A DNA stretch of 64,000 nt from assembly GCF_014779765.1 (NCBI RefSeq), contig NZ_JACXZA010000003.1, positions 248,001-312,000 on the forward strand, given 5' to 3'. Position 1 is the stretch's first letter. Each line of letters starts with the position of its first letter. Source of the DNA: Paenibacillus terricola. GTDB lineage: Bacteria > Bacillota > Bacilli > Paenibacillales > Paenibacillaceae. The notes beneath the pieces were generated by a model. That model saw nothing but the letters and a program-made list of their open reading frames with translations, was not told the DNA's origin and ran no database searches. Of the stretch, positions 55,966-64,000 are shown piece by piece. A program made the translations under genes and the position numbers.

Positions 55966-58900
55966 TTAGGATTTATTCGACTGTAATAATGGCTCAGGCA
56001 ATGACCGGATAATGGCTTCGATCTCGGCAGAGGCCGTTTCCAGTGCGCCAACATAAGCCGTCGGGTTATCAATGATAACCGCCTCTAACTGGATAGCTGC
56101 AACGGCGAGACGGTTTGCGGACATATTCTTCGCAACGCCAATCAACGTGTGCACTTCCCTTGCTGCATCTCGGCCTTGTCCCTCGCTCAACAGTCGAATG
56201 ACCCGATCAGCGAAACCGGTATATTCCTTCTTGAATAGATGAAGAATGTGCAATGCGATCGACACCTTCCCTTCAAGCCGCTGCAGCATGTGATCGAGAT
56301 CGACTCCCAGAATCGTCTGCCGAATCGAATCATATAATGCCCATTCTTCCGGATGGCGGCTCACATGCCGATCCATGGAAGACGGCAGCCATTGACTCAC
56401 ACATTTTCTTAACACTTCCGCATCCAGCGGTTTTAACACAATATCGTTAATGCCTGCCTCATAATAGACTTGATGATCATTCTGCATCGCATTGGCGGTA
56501 AGCGCGATAATCGGGATATGCGAATAGTCCGAATTCGCCCGAATTCGTTTGGTCGTTTCATAACCATTCAATACGGGCATATACATATCCATCAATATAA
56601 GGTCGAAGCTTTGGTCTTGTAGATGCTCAAGCGCTTCAAGGCCATGGTTAGCAACCGTTACGTCGCAGCCATGGTGACGGAGCAGTTCTCCCGCTACCTG
56701 CTGGTTAATCGCATTATCCTCAACAAGCAGAATGCTTGGCCGTCCGTTGGAGTTAGATGCGGCAGCCGCGACATGTCCATCGGAACTGCCTGCGCTTGCA
56801 ACTTCCGCGTCTCCGCTGCTTACCATACGCCGAAGCGTCTGATAAAGCTCCAGACGGCTTGTCGGCTTGCTGAGCATTGCATTCGGCAGCCGATCACCCA
56901 TCATTTGCATAATTTCTTCGCGTGCATAGGCGGAGGTAAGGGCGATAACTGCAACATTGCTTCTGTCGCACAGGTCCATAATTCGGTGCCAAGTATGCTC
57001 GCCATACATATCGTCCATCTCCATATCAACCACGATACAGTCCATGTATTCGGATATTCGCGATGTTCGCTCTAGAAACTGATGCAGATGATCCCACGTC
57101 TGCGAGAACGTTACCTGACAACCGAATGATTCCATCGTACGGGCAATAATGTCACGATTCAACCGGTCATCCTCGACCAGATGAATCCGAATGCGACCTC
57201 TATTCGCATGGAGCGCCCATGTTCGCCGCTCATCTTGCTTCGCTAACGGCAGTTCCAATTCGAACTGGAATCGGCTCCCGATGCCAGTCTCGCTGCTTAC
57301 TCGCAATTCTCCGCCAAGAAGGGAAACGAGCTCTTTCACTATCGGAAGTCCCAAGCCGGTACCCGGCTGCTTCCCGCCGCTGTCATAATCCGCCTGCCAG
57401 AAAGGTTCGTACAGCATGCGCAGCTGCTCCTTCGACATACCAATACCTGTATCCTCGACGGTAAAACGAATGCTTGCCTTGCGGTCGGTTTGCTGCAGAT
57501 GCTGAATATAGAGATGAACATGGCCTTGTTCCGTAAACTTAATGGCGTTGCTGCATAGATTCATGAGAATTTGTTTCAGCCGCAGGGGATCGCCCTTCAA
57601 CAACGCGGGAAGGTTGGCGTCCGTTTCCACGATAACCTCCACCTGCTTAATCCCTTTCAACACGGAGAGCGTATTCGTCAGATCGTAGACGAGTTCATCC
57701 ATATCGAAGTCGATCTGCTCCATATTAAGCTTGCCCGCTTCGATCTTTGACAGGTCCAAGATGTCATTAATAATGCCGAGCAGCAGATGCGAAGACGACA
57801 TCATTTTGTTCAAATAATCCTGCTGCGTATCCGACAATTCGGTATGCTTCATCAACTGCGCCAAACCGATAATCCCGTTGAGCGGCGTACGAATCTCATG
57901 GCTGACCCGCGCCAGAAATCGGCTCTTCGCACGGCTCTCCTGATCCGCCTGCTTCAGTTCGGTAATCTCATGCATACTGCAGATCATATAGCCTTCCACT
58001 TCGGACGTCCCGTGAATATCGGACAGGATGACGTAATATACCCGGACCTGTCCATCTGACATGACAACCGTCGTCTCAAAGCCGGTTTTACGTCCTGTAG
58101 CTGCAATTTCGTTCCAATGCTTCCGCCACTGCGACTCATTCATCTTCATGCCAAGCTCGAACAACGAATGTCCTATCGTCTCCTGCTGACCTCTACGAAT
58201 CATGCTGCAGAAGTAACTATTGGCGAATAGAATGCTGCCGCTGCGATCGAGCTCTAATATAAAATCTTGCGGATTCTCCGCCAGCGACAGGTAACGCTCT
58301 TCGCTTACATGGATGCGGCGCTCGGCTGCCTTCTGCTCCGAAATATCAATCACGGTGCCGATAACGGACGTGACAACCTCATTCTCGACGATGGGCTGGA
58401 GCGTAACCCACAGGTCGAGCAGGCTTACCCGTGTTTCATAGGCGCTGGACATGCCAGAATTCCAGACGCTATCAATGTTTCCTTTGAACTTCGCGCCTGA
58501 GGCGCCGGGCAGGAACGAGAATGCTTTCAACTCCGAACTAAAATCAGGCACATCGCCGCCGATCGCTTCCGCAAGCTTCGATAGCAGCTTCCCGCTAATC
58601 ATTTTGTAAACATACTGCTCGTCCTGTTTCACAATCTTAAACGTAATGCCATTGTGCATGCGCATCGTATTGGTCAGTTCATCTTTCGTCTCCTTGAGCT
58701 GCTCCTGCACTTCGGTCGTCTTATGCAAGTAGCGAATAAGAAAACTGATGAATAGAATGCCGAGCCATGCAGTAGTTAAGTACGGAATCGTCGTACCGAG
58801 CCGGAACAATTCTGGGATCCGATCAATCCCTGAGAGAATGAATATCGCAATGGTGGAAACCGATAGCAGCAACCAACGGCGTTTGTAGGACTCATTGTTA

Positions 58901-59259
58901 CGAATAATAAAGTACGCGCATGCAGCAATCGCACCAAGTACAAGCAATGATCGAATCCAAACGCTTAGAACTCCCATATCAGGAATGGACATTATAATCA
59001 GCGAAATGATCCCGGATATAACCCCGCCAAAATGCATCGCAACGAGTATGGCAACGGCTCGCAAGCTGAGTATATAACCCTCGCTAGTCATAACTCCGAA
59101 CTCATAAAGCACTAGTCCAGTTAATCCCATGTACAAACCGATTAATATCGCGCTTGCTTTTGACGATATAGTTCTAGCATGAGGTTGAATAAGCAGCTGG
59201 ATTCCGACGAAAGTGAATATGGCGAGTAATGATAGATTAAGTAGAAAGTGCTCGTACAT
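55966..59259 (-). CDS. Hybrid sensor histidine kinase with two PAS domains, two receivers and Hpt
   Basis: 1097 residues. Six or seven N-terminal helices (to about 178), PAS (about 200-310), PAS (about 320-435), HisKA (H454 in LARVSHEIRTPLNGI), HATPase (DTGIGM, GTGLGLP), a first receiver (about 705-825; IHLVEDDRLN, IVVDMEMDDM), a Ser/Ala/Gly linker, a second receiver (about 845-960; ILLVEDNAIN, ILMDMYMPVLNG) and an Hpt with HTLIGVAKNMS. The usual Lys after HTL is Ile in this Hpt. Monocistronic, divergent from an OmpR-type regulator 177 nt away. Same overall design as the 46847-49513 kinase. Confidence 0.9.
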   Translation of the reverse strand: MYEHFLLNLSLLAIFTFVGIQLLIQPHARTISSKASAILIGLYMGLTGLVLYEFGVMTSEGYILSLRAVAILVAMHFGGVISGIISLIIMSIPDMGVLSVWIRSLLVLGAIAACAYFIIRNNESYKRRWLLLSVSTIAIFILSGIDRIPELFRLGTTIPYLTTAWLGILFISFLIRYLHKTTEVQEQLKETKDELTNTMRMHNGITFKIVKQDEQYVYKMISGKLLSKLAEAIGGDVPDFSSELKAFSFLPGASGAKFKGNIDSVWNSGMSSAYETRVSLLDLWVTLQPIVENEVVTSVIGTVIDISEQKAAERRIHVSEERYLSLAENPQDFILELDRSGSILFANSYFCSMIRRGQQETIGHSLFELGMKMNESQWRKHWNEIAATGRKTGFETTVVMSDGQVRVYYVILSDIHGTSEVEGYMICSMHEITELKQADQESRAKSRFLARVSHEIRTPLNGIIGLAQLMKHTELSDTQQDYLNKMMSSSHLLLGIINDILDLSKIEAGKLNMEQIDFDMDELVYDLTNTLSVLKGIKQVEVIVETDANLPALLKGDPLRLKQILMNLCSNAIKFTEQGHVHLYIQHLQQTDRKASIRFTVEDTGIGMSKEQLRMLYEPFWQADYDSGGKQPGTGLGLPIVKELVSLLGGELRVSSETGIGSRFQFELELPLAKQDERRTWALHANRGRIRIHLVEDDRLNRDIIARTMESFGCQVTFSQTWDHLHQFLERTSRISEYMDCIVVDMEMDDMYGEHTWHRIMDLCDRSNVAVIALTSAYAREEIMQMMGDRLPNAMLSKPTSRLELYQTLRRMVSSGDAEVASAGSSDGHVAAAASNSNGRPSILLVEDNAINQQVAGELLRHHGCDVTVANHGLEALEHLQDQSFDLILMDMYMPVLNGYETTKRIRANSDYSHIPIIALTANAMQNDHQVYYEAGINDIVLKPLDAEVLRKCVSQWLPSSMDRHVSRHPEEWALYDSIRQTILGVDLDHMLQRLEGKVSIALHILHLFKKEYTGFADRVIRLLSEGQGRDAAREVHTLIGVAKNMSANRLAVAAIQLEAVIIDNPTAYVGALETASAEIEAIIRSLPEPLLQSNKS

Positions 59260-59436
59260 CGCGGGATCATCCTTCCTGGTACTTACAGCGGTTGGTTCTA
59301 GTCCTATGAAAATAAGTTTATACTAAATTGAAGATAGACGGACATATTTCGACATTATATAATTAAAAACACACCTAATTATTAGCAAAGTATTAGCAAT
59401 CCTAACATTCGTTTCATTAAGGCGGGGTCCACAACA

Positions 59437-60135
59437 ATGACGAAAGTACTTATTATTGAAGATGATAATATCTTCGGTGACATGTTAAGCCTATATCTAA
59501 CAGAGGAACAGTATGAAGTCGTACGTGTAGCAAGCGCTGGAGAAGGCCTGCAAACATTGAAGGACTATACACCAAATGTGATCCTGCTGGATCTCATGCT
59601 CCCGGACACCGAAGGAATCAACGCCTGCGCCTTGTTAAGAGAGTTTACGAATATTCCGATTATCGTCATCTCAGCAGAGACCAAAGTGTCCGAGCGCATC
59701 CAATCCCTTAGCGAAGGTGCGGATGACTACATGGTGAAGCCGTTCAGCATGCAAGAGCTGAAGGCTCGTATTGAAGCTGTTCTTCGTCGTACAACTGCAT
59801 TGCATACACAGCTCGCATCCCCACCACCTGCAGCTCCAATTGTCGATGAGCGTACGCTGACGCTTGATTTGGCACGGCGACTGCTTGTTTGCAACGGCGC
59901 GGAGATCGAGACGACTTACTCTGAATTCGAAATCATGAAGCTTCTCTACCACAATCCAAGCAAGGTGTTCAGCCGTGAAGAACTTATCAACGCGATCCGC
60001 GGTATCGATTCTTACATTAACGAACGTGCCATCGATGTACATATTACGAACCTACGCAAGAAGATAGAGAGCAACCCGAAAGAGCCGCAATATATTAAAA
60101 CTGTCTGGGGCGTCGGCTATAAATTTATGAGATAA
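59437..60135 (+). CDS. OmpR/PhoB family response regulator
   Basis: 232 residues: receiver (IIEDDN, D51 in VILLDLMLPDTEG, Lys in VKPFS) and winged-helix DNA-binding domain (SEFEIMKLLYHNPSKVFSRE, DVHITNLRKKIE, VWGVGYKFMR). No cognate kinase is co-transcribed; the divergent hybrid kinase with Hpt is the obvious candidate donor. AAGGCGGGG precedes ATG. Confidence 0.93.
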   Translation: MTKVLIIEDDNIFGDMLSLYLTEEQYEVVRVASAGEGLQTLKDYTPNVILLDLMLPDTEGINACALLREFTNIPIIVISAETKVSERIQSLSEGADDYMVKPFSMQELKARIEAVLRRTTALHTQLASPPPAAPIVDERTLTLDLARRLLVCNGAEIETTYSEFEIMKLLYHNPSKVFSREELINAIRGIDSYINERAIDVHITNLRKKIESNPKEPQYIKTVWGVGYKFMR

Positions 60136-60185
60136 CTTCTATAGAGACCTTAATGAAATGAGCAACCTCGTTTAGGGGTACAAAA

Positions 60186-60211
60186 ATAGAGGGGTGCGTG
60201 CACCCCTCTAT
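60186..60211. terminator. Bidirectional terminator
   Basis: ATAGAGGGGTGC pairs perfectly with GCACCCCTCTAT around GT; TTTTTG follows on the minus strand and TGTCTTTC on the plus. It overlaps the end of the convergent cheA gene by a few bases. Confidence 0.85.
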
Positions 60212-62790
60212 TGTCTTTCGATTACCATCTGTTTCAGTACGTCCATACTCAGCTGGTAGACAAGATGCTCGTCCATTCGATAGACTCCATTAATTGCACG
60301 CTGTTTCCGCGTAATTTCCTCTGGCGCTTGCTCGATGCTTTCCTTCGTTACCGCAACAACCTCTACCACTTCATCGACCAACAATCCCGACTGCCGGTCA
60401 CCGATATCGACGATCAACACGCGAGACTGATCATCACCCACCTCTGAGTTATCTGCACCCGCAAGAAACGTACCTAGATGATAAATCGGCAGCAGTTGAT
60501 CACGAAGCTGAATGAGTCCAAGCATATAACGGTCTGATTGGGCCGATGGCATAATGTCCGGCACACGAACAATTTCTTTGACGGCTTGAATATCAATGCC
60601 ATAATGGATTCCGTTCAGCAGGAACGTAATCCGCTTTACTTCGCTTCTAATGCTCTGCTGTACGCTGCGCGAGCGATTAGTCGCAACCTGCTGCGATTGA
60701 GTAGCTCTACGAACAATAGCAGCAATATCTAGAATTAGCGCAATGCTGCCATCGCCCATAATGGTCGACCCGGATAAACACGGTACTTGTCCTATGTAAG
60801 AGCCCAGTGATTTGACGACAATCTCTTGATTCGCGATCGACCGATCGAATAACAGACAGACACGCTGCTCGCCAATCCCGACCGTAACGACGAACAGCTT
60901 CTTCCCGCTTCCCGCCCCACAGGATTGTACGCCTAACAGCCGATCCATTCGGACGAAAGGCAGCAGCTCGCCTCGCACCATGCACATCTCACGGGAATTA
61001 ATCGTCTTGATATCGCTCTCGTTCATATGCGAGATTTCAATAACATTCACAATCGGCAATGCGAATACAAAATCGCCAAGACCAACAAGCAGCGAGCGAA
61101 TGATAGCGAGCGTAAGCGGCAGTTTAACAGTAATTGTCGTGCCATCGCCTTCCGTCGTATCGATATCAATGATGCCGTTCAGCTTCTCGATGCGCGTCTT
61201 AACGATATCCATCCCGACGCCTCTGCCCGACAGATCGGTTACCTGCTCTGCCGTTGACATACCGGAGTGGAAAATAAGTCCGATCGCTTCCTTATCCGTC
61301 ATCTGCTCCGCCTGCTCTTCCGTGACGAAACGCTTCTGGACCGCTTTGCTCCGAATGGCATTCGCATGAATGCCGCGACCATTGTCGCTTACCCGGATGA
61401 CAATCGTATTCTCCTCATGACTCGCTCGGATGACGACTCGTCCCTTGCGCGGCTTACCTTTGCTCTCCCGATCGTCTGGCAGCTCCAACCCATGATCGAC
61501 CGCATTCCGAAGAATATGAATTAGTGGATCGCTTATCTCTTCGATCAGCGTACGGTCGAGCTCTGTTTCCTTGCCTTCGATGACAAGATCGACTTCCTTG
61601 CCAACTTGTTGCGCAAGATCACGAACTAAGCGGGGGAATCGATTGAACAACTGCTCGATCGGCAGCATACGCGTCTTCATGACGCCGTCCTGCAGCTCAG
61701 CGACAACTCGGCTTATATGTCCTGTAACATCCTCCAGCAGTGCCAACTCACCATTGTCTTGCTGCTCCAACGCGCGGAATCGGCTGTTCACATCGATCAG
61801 ACGTGTCTGGCCAATGACGAGCTCTCCAACGAGATTCAGCAGATGCTCTAGCCGATTCACATCGACCCTTACCGTCTGTGTCGCTTGGAACTTCCCGCCG
61901 TCCGCCCGCGGACGATCTTCAGGCTGCTGCGACGTCTCGAATATAGGCAGCGGCTGTTTATCTTTATCCAGCACCCAATTCAGTGACAGTCCGCTGCATT
62001 GAACATCCTCGACGTCTGCCATCTCCAACACGAATTGCTTCAGCGTCTCTACGGACTCGCATTCTGACACAATGCAGCCGATCTGCATTGTGCCCTGCTC
62101 AATGGCAGGGAGACTCGCCTCATCTGGCGAGACCGCAAGCACCTTCGCTGCTTCGCGTAACTGCCCAATAATGAGAAGCGCACGAGCCGCAGGCAGCTCG
62201 GTATCATCCTTCAGCTTAATCACGAACAGGTGCACATTAGCTCCTGCCGTCAACTCGGAACGAACGTCCTCCAGCTGCCCTTCTTGGAAGTCAGAAGCCT
62301 GCATCGCAGCAGATGCTGCGTCTGCAGACGTCTGCTCCTTACCTTTCGCTTGAGGCTGATCGACTGAAGGATCTGGGGCGATAAGTCCAGCCTCATCACC
62401 GCTAGCAAAGGCGTTCAGCAGTACAACTAAATCGCCGATTTGCTCCTCTTCGTGTATGCCTTGCAGGAAACGTTCCCGCTGCCGCTTGAGATAATCGACA
62501 CAGCGGAACAACGTATCCATCAAGCGGCCATTCGCGCGCAGGCGATGAGACCGCAGACCATCGAATACCGTTTCGACCATATGCGTCATATTCTTAATCT
62601 GATCGAATCCCATAACGGCTGAAGAACCCTTCAGCGTATGAGCTGCCCGGAATATCGTCTGCAGAATGACGGGCTGGCTGCCATACTGCTCCAATTCCAA
62701 CAGCTGCTCATCCATCACTTGCACTTGCTCATCAAGCTCATCCAGATACACATTCAAATAGGTCGATAACAGCTGATCATTGTGCAGCAT
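60208..62790 (-). CDS. cheA: Chemotaxis histidine kinase CheA with extra CheW domain
   Basis: 860 residues. P1 Hpt (H51 in FRAAHTLKGSSAVMG), a P2-like region, P3 dimerisation helices (NRLEHLLNLVGELVIGQTRL), HATPase P4 (RNAVDHGLELP, DNGRGI, GRGVGMDIV), a P5 CheW-like domain and a second C-terminal CheW domain (ITFLLNGIHYGIDIQAVKEI). The doubled CheW end is unusual among short chemotaxis CheA proteins. ATG 62790 has AGGAGG six bases upstream; ATG 62796 is too close to it. Overlaps cheW by 14 nt. Confidence 0.95.
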   Translation of the reverse strand: MLHNDQLLSTYLNVYLDELDEQVQVMDEQLLELEQYGSQPVILQTIFRAAHTLKGSSAVMGFDQIKNMTHMVETVFDGLRSHRLRANGRLMDTLFRCVDYLKRQRERFLQGIHEEEQIGDLVVLLNAFASGDEAGLIAPDPSVDQPQAKGKEQTSADAASAAMQASDFQEGQLEDVRSELTAGANVHLFVIKLKDDTELPAARALLIIGQLREAAKVLAVSPDEASLPAIEQGTMQIGCIVSECESVETLKQFVLEMADVEDVQCSGLSLNWVLDKDKQPLPIFETSQQPEDRPRADGGKFQATQTVRVDVNRLEHLLNLVGELVIGQTRLIDVNSRFRALEQQDNGELALLEDVTGHISRVVAELQDGVMKTRMLPIEQLFNRFPRLVRDLAQQVGKEVDLVIEGKETELDRTLIEEISDPLIHILRNAVDHGLELPDDRESKGKPRKGRVVIRASHEENTIVIRVSDNGRGIHANAIRSKAVQKRFVTEEQAEQMTDKEAIGLIFHSGMSTAEQVTDLSGRGVGMDIVKTRIEKLNGIIDIDTTEGDGTTITVKLPLTLAIIRSLLVGLGDFVFALPIVNVIEISHMNESDIKTINSREMCMVRGELLPFVRMDRLLGVQSCGAGSGKKLFVVTVGIGEQRVCLLFDRSIANQEIVVKSLGSYIGQVPCLSGSTIMGDGSIALILDIAAIVRRATQSQQVATNRSRSVQQSIRSEVKRITFLLNGIHYGIDIQAVKEIVRVPDIMPSAQSDRYMLGLIQLRDQLLPIYHLGTFLAGADNSEVGDDQSRVLIVDIGDRQSGLLVDEVVEVVAVTKESIEQAPEEITRKQRAINGVYRMDEHLVYQLSMDVLKQMVIERQ

Positions 62791-63205
62791 TAGCATCCTC
62801 CTGCAGCAGCGTTACGACATCGAGCATATTCACCCATTCTTGATCCGCCTCATTCAGCCCGATTCCCGTTATAAACCGTTCAGATCGTTTGGCTTCCTCG
62901 TAATGATGCATTTGATTATAGGTCGTAACGCGGTGAACACGATCCACAACGAATGCGACAACGTCCATATCCAGCTGCACGATTACCATCCGTGACAGTT
63001 CCGATTCTTCCGCCCGAAAGCGGCTGCCTGGCGTAACGACAGGCACGATGCTCCCTCGCAAATTAATAACGCCCAGAATACTTCGCCTCGCATTCGGAAT
63101 CGGTAGGTAAGGCTGCATACGAATGATTTCTTGCACGTCCTGAATCGGTATCGCGTATCGCTCCTCTGCGATCCCGACTTCAATGTACTGCTGCTGCGCA
63201 CTCAT
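62777..63205 (-). CDS. cheW: Chemotaxis adaptor CheW
   Basis: 142 residues with the CheW fold: YIEVGIAEERYAIPIQDVQE, ARRSILGVINLRGSIVPVV (the NLRG motif) and a C-terminal GIGLNEADQEWVNMLDV. Couples receptors to CheA. GGAGCAAGGAAG precedes ATG; translationally coupled to cheA. Confidence 0.95.
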   Translation of the reverse strand: MSAQQQYIEVGIAEERYAIPIQDVQEIIRMQPYLPIPNARRSILGVINLRGSIVPVVTPGSRFRAEESELSRMVIVQLDMDVVAFVVDRVHRVTTYNQMHHYEEAKRSERFITGIGLNEADQEWVNMLDVVTLLQEDANAAQ

Positions 63206-63229
63206 CGCTTCCTTGCTCCTCTCGATCCG

Positions 63230-63541
63230 CTACGATATATGCTTCATTCTTCTGCCGAGCGCAAGCGCAAGCCGTGCACGCTTCAGCTCTGCGCTGTCAC
63301 TGCTGTACCCGCCCTCTGCGAGCATGCTGCTCATGCAGATCGACATCAGTTTGCGGACACTCGTAATATTCATTTTTTTGAAAATGTTAGCGACATGGTT
63401 TTTCACCGTTTTCTCGCTTATAAACAAACTGTCAGCCAGTTCCTTATTGGTATAACCGTGAAAAACAATCAAGGAGACGACCTCGAATTCGCGGCTCGTC
63501 AACTGGCACTGCTCATCGAATCGTTGTTGTTCGATCACCAT
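63230..63541 (-). CDS. Small LuxR-type DNA-binding regulator
   Basis: 103 residues consisting of a LuxR/GerE helix-turn-helix (LTSREFEVVSLIVFHGYTNK, LFISEKTVKNHVANIFKKM) and a basic tail, with no receiver domain. Resembles stand-alone GerE-like regulators, so it may act without phosphorylation. Twenty-four nt upstream of cheW on the same strand, probably the first gene of the cheW-cheA unit. Confidence 0.85.
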   Translation of the reverse strand: MVIEQQRFDEQCQLTSREFEVVSLIVFHGYTNKELADSLFISEKTVKNHVANIFKKMNITSVRKLMSICMSSMLAEGGYSSDSAELKRARLALALGRRMKHIS

Positions 63542-63670
63542 TCATCTTCCCTTACACAATTTGTCGTCCTAAATGTAAGGCAATACTATTAATTTATAAT
63601 CACAAAAAGTATTAATCATTCATTTACTTTCCTCACAATTGCTTAAAATATTGGCTTAACAACAAAAAAA

Positions 63671-63701
63671 CTCGGTCCCCTTCTCACTTGAAGGTACCGA
63701 G
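63671..63701 (-). terminator. Terminator of the edge response regulator
   Basis: CTCGGTACCTTC pairs with GAAGGGGACCGAG with slight mismatch, followed by TTTTTTT on the minus strand; it overlaps the last codons of that gene. Confidence 0.85.
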
Positions 63702-64000
63702 TTTCTTAGGAAGCACCAGCTTATAGCCGACGCCGCGAATGGATTCAATCTGAACGGATTGTTGACCAAGCTCCAGCTTCTTGCGAAGCGAGCTGACATG
63801 CACATCGACCGTACGCTGACCGCCGATATAATCGAAGCCCCATACGATATTCATCAGGTCATCCCGGGTAATAACCATACCTGGACGCTGCACGAGGTAG
63901 AGCAGCACCTCGAACTCCTTCGGCCGCAGCGGAACCGTCTCGCCATTAAGCACAACCTCGTACTTCTCCGGGAAAATCGACAGATCGCCAGCTGTTATAA
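63684..64000 (-). CDS. OmpR/PhoB family response regulator, C-terminal part (partial)
   Basis: The frame is open to the right edge; about 105 residues are visible. They form the winged-helix domain (GDLSIFPEKYEVVLNGETVP, RPKEFEVLLYLVQRPG, TVDVHVSSLRKKLE, IRGVGYKLV). The receiver lies outside. It resembles PhoP/PhoB regulators in this region, but the signal it serves cannot be told from the fragment. Confidence 0.85.
   Translation of the reverse strand, partial: ITAGDLSIFPEKYEVVLNGETVPLRPKEFEVLLYLVQRPGMVITRDDLMNIVWGFDYIGGQRTVDVHVSSLRKKLELGQQSVQIESIRGVGYKLVLPKKLGTFK

Overview
This is about 64 kb of chromosome from a spore-forming Gram-positive bacterium, most likely Paenibacillus or another Paenibacillaceae genus. 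The evidence is an alpha/beta-type small acid-soluble spore protein gene, the Bacillales order polA-mutM-ytaF-coaE-(slt)-nrdR, lipoproteins with Gram-positive lipoboxes, strong AGGAGG ribosome binding sites, an LTA-synthase family protein, and a base composition near 50% GC by eye. No intact insertion sequence, prophage or CRISPR array was seen.

Layout. 1-1.5 kb: end of an AraC/siderophore-binding regulator and a Fur-boxed siderophore-binding lipoprotein. 1.6-6.2 kb: LTA-synthase-like phosphotransferase, a DUF2798 membrane protein, and an Lsa-type ABC-F resistance gene behind a leader peptide/attenuator. 6.4-11.5 kb: NarL-type two-component system next to a sulfide/persulfide detoxification operon (SQR, DUF1641, CstB-like dioxygenase-rhodanese) with a CsoR/CstR-type operator. 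11.6-17.9 kb: OsmC, metQIN and a flavin monooxygenase (sulfur/methionine scavenging), a frameshifted endonuclease-like gene and repeats, bracketed by degraded and intact tRNA-Ala copies. 18-25.7 kb: nrdR, SASP, slt, coaE, ytaF, mutM, polA and an orphan membrane protein. 25.8-31.7 kb: phosphate uptake (pstS, pstC, pstA, pstB, phoU plus a second pstS-like gene) with a Pho box and a MITE-like insert. 31.8-46.8 kb: CBS-chemoreceptor fusion, amino-acid ABC transporter divergent from an M20 hydrolase, a 51-bp tandem repeat, SPFH protein with an Arc-like partner, pepT, an XRE-DnaA-N regulator, a MurA-like enzyme with DeoR regulator, a thioredoxin-like gene carrying a second CsoR/CstR-type operator, and a divergent Gfo/Idh-AraC pair. 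46.8-63.6 kb: a sensory cluster of two hybrid kinases with Hpt domains, two chemoreceptors, a CheB-receiver/PAS/GGDEF/EAL protein, an OmpR-type regulator, CheA, CheW and a small LuxR-type regulator. The right edge cuts an OmpR/PhoB regulator.

Two systems deserve the most attention. First, a sulfur-stress module: SQR makes persulfide, the CstB-like fusion oxidises it, OsmC and a thioredoxin-like protein may repair thiols, and near-identical operators precede the SQR operon and the thioredoxin gene 33 kb apart; the adjacent kinase carries three cysteines at NreB spacing. Second, a chemosensory array without visible CheR, CheB esterase or stand-alone CheY, in which a CheB-like receiver is fused to PAS-GGDEF-EAL, suggesting CheA output into cyclic-di-GMP rather than (or as well as) flagellar motors.
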